Program-made: the position numbers and the translations under genes
Part shown: positions 63,739-64,000 of the stretch, piece by piece
Layout of the letters: every line of letters starts with the position of its first letter
Position numbering within the stretch: the stretch's first letter is position 1
The notes under the pieces: generated by a model
Told to the model about the DNA's origin: nothing
Seen by the model: only the letters and a program-made list of their open reading frames with translations
Database searches by the model: none
Origin: a bacterium
GTDB taxonomy: Bacteria > SZUA-79 > Acidulodesulfobacterales > Acidulodesulfobacteraceae
DNA: 64,000 nucleotides
Direction: 5' to 3'
NCBI GenBank assembly: GCA_021798875.1
Contig: JAJZBN010000005.1
Span: 1 to 64,000 of the forward strand

Positions 63739-64000
63739 TTACATCTTTTCTAAAATCGGAATACATAACAGATTCAAAATAGAAACCAAAACCGTTTTAA
63801 CCGATACCAGCACTGCAATTCTGGGTTTGACATAATCATAATCCCTGCCTATAAGCCTGTGATTTTGATAATATTTATTAAAATGGGAAGCAAGGTCTAA
63901 AGCAAAGGAGCTTAATACCGACGGCTCGTTCTGTTCGACTGCCGAATGAAGCGCCGTTTTAAGTCCGTAAATTTGTTTGGCTATCAAAAAAATATCGTCA
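63739..64000 (-). CDS. argS: Arginyl-tRNA synthetase, C-terminal part (cut by window)
   Basis: Only the last ~87 residues are inside the window; the frame is open to base 64000. They match the ArgS anticodon-binding DALR domain: EQNEPSVLSSFALDLASHFNKYYQ, then RIAVLVSVKTVLVSILNLLCIPILEKM, the usual end of the enzyme. Methionine codons within are internal. The catalytic HIGH domain lies beyond the edge. Confidence 0.85.
   Translation of the reverse strand, partial: DDIFLIAKQIYGLKTALHSAVEQNEPSVLSSFALDLASHFNKYYQNHRLIGRDYDYVKPRIAVLVSVKTVLVSILNLLCIPILEKM

Noticed and set aside
1-64000. CRISPR array
   Set aside because: No regularly spaced direct repeats of 25-40 bases were seen; the only repeats are the three dispersed copies and short tandem tracts.

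Overview
The window looks like chromosome from a low-GC, Gram-negative bacterium. Supporting signs are LPS heptose synthesis (gmhA), TatC, SecDF-YajC, a RodZ-like protein, lipoprotein lipoboxes and a CheZ. The order holB-ricT-metG-tatD and the queA-tgt-yajC-secD-secF-recJ run fit a deltaproteobacterium-like lineage; AT-rich acidophilic groups such as Acidulodesulfobacterales are one possibility. This is inference from gene content, because no rRNA or marker tree is available.

Layout. (1) 1-3.9 kb: a DUF29 gene cut by the window edge, an IS3 transposase tail, an orphan AbrB antitoxin, a small DUF2905 membrane protein, and a lexA-dinB SOS pair with a LexA-type operator inside the lexA promoter. 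DUF445 follows (3.9-5.4 kb). (2) 5.6-19.6 kb: an accessory island made of a MazEF-type toxin-antitoxin, a Fic protein with palindromic sites, a nucleotidyltransferase whose HEPN partner is truncated, a frameshifted unknown gene, an HTH regulator and a two-gene PLD-helicase plus Eco57I-type methylase system. A tyrosine recombinase lies beside tRNA-Thr. Three copies of a dispersed repeat separate the island modules. (3) 19.7-30 kb: roadblock/DUF4388 proteins, tRNA-Glu, cheZ, a TlpA-like thioredoxin, smpB-ssrA, and the holB-ricT-metG-tatD/radical SAM-yhaM operon. (4) 30.1-37.4 kb: queA-tgt-yajC-secD-secF-recJ. (5) 37.4-48.4 kb: tatC, a TusA-like protein, rodZ-like and TPR lipoprotein genes, a PfkB kinase, purH-purD, a YrdC-type gene, mtnP and purE. 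(6) 48.5-59.6 kb: a second defence block. It holds an AlwI-like type IIS restriction-modification system whose first methylase is fused to RadC, then gmhA, then a minus-strand Gabija locus with a broken gajA, an intact-looking gajB and an upstream seven-TM protein that is itself interrupted by an in-frame stop. (7) 59.7-64 kb: dGTPase, a DksA-like protein, two oligopeptide ABC ATPases and the 3' end of argS.

The main theme is defence and toxin modules at different stages of decay, set between conserved housekeeping operons. The most distinctive features are the RadC-methylase fusion, the repeat-bounded island modules, the degraded Gabija locus with its membrane-protein neighbour, and the LexA-type operator placed between the -35 and -10 of lexA.
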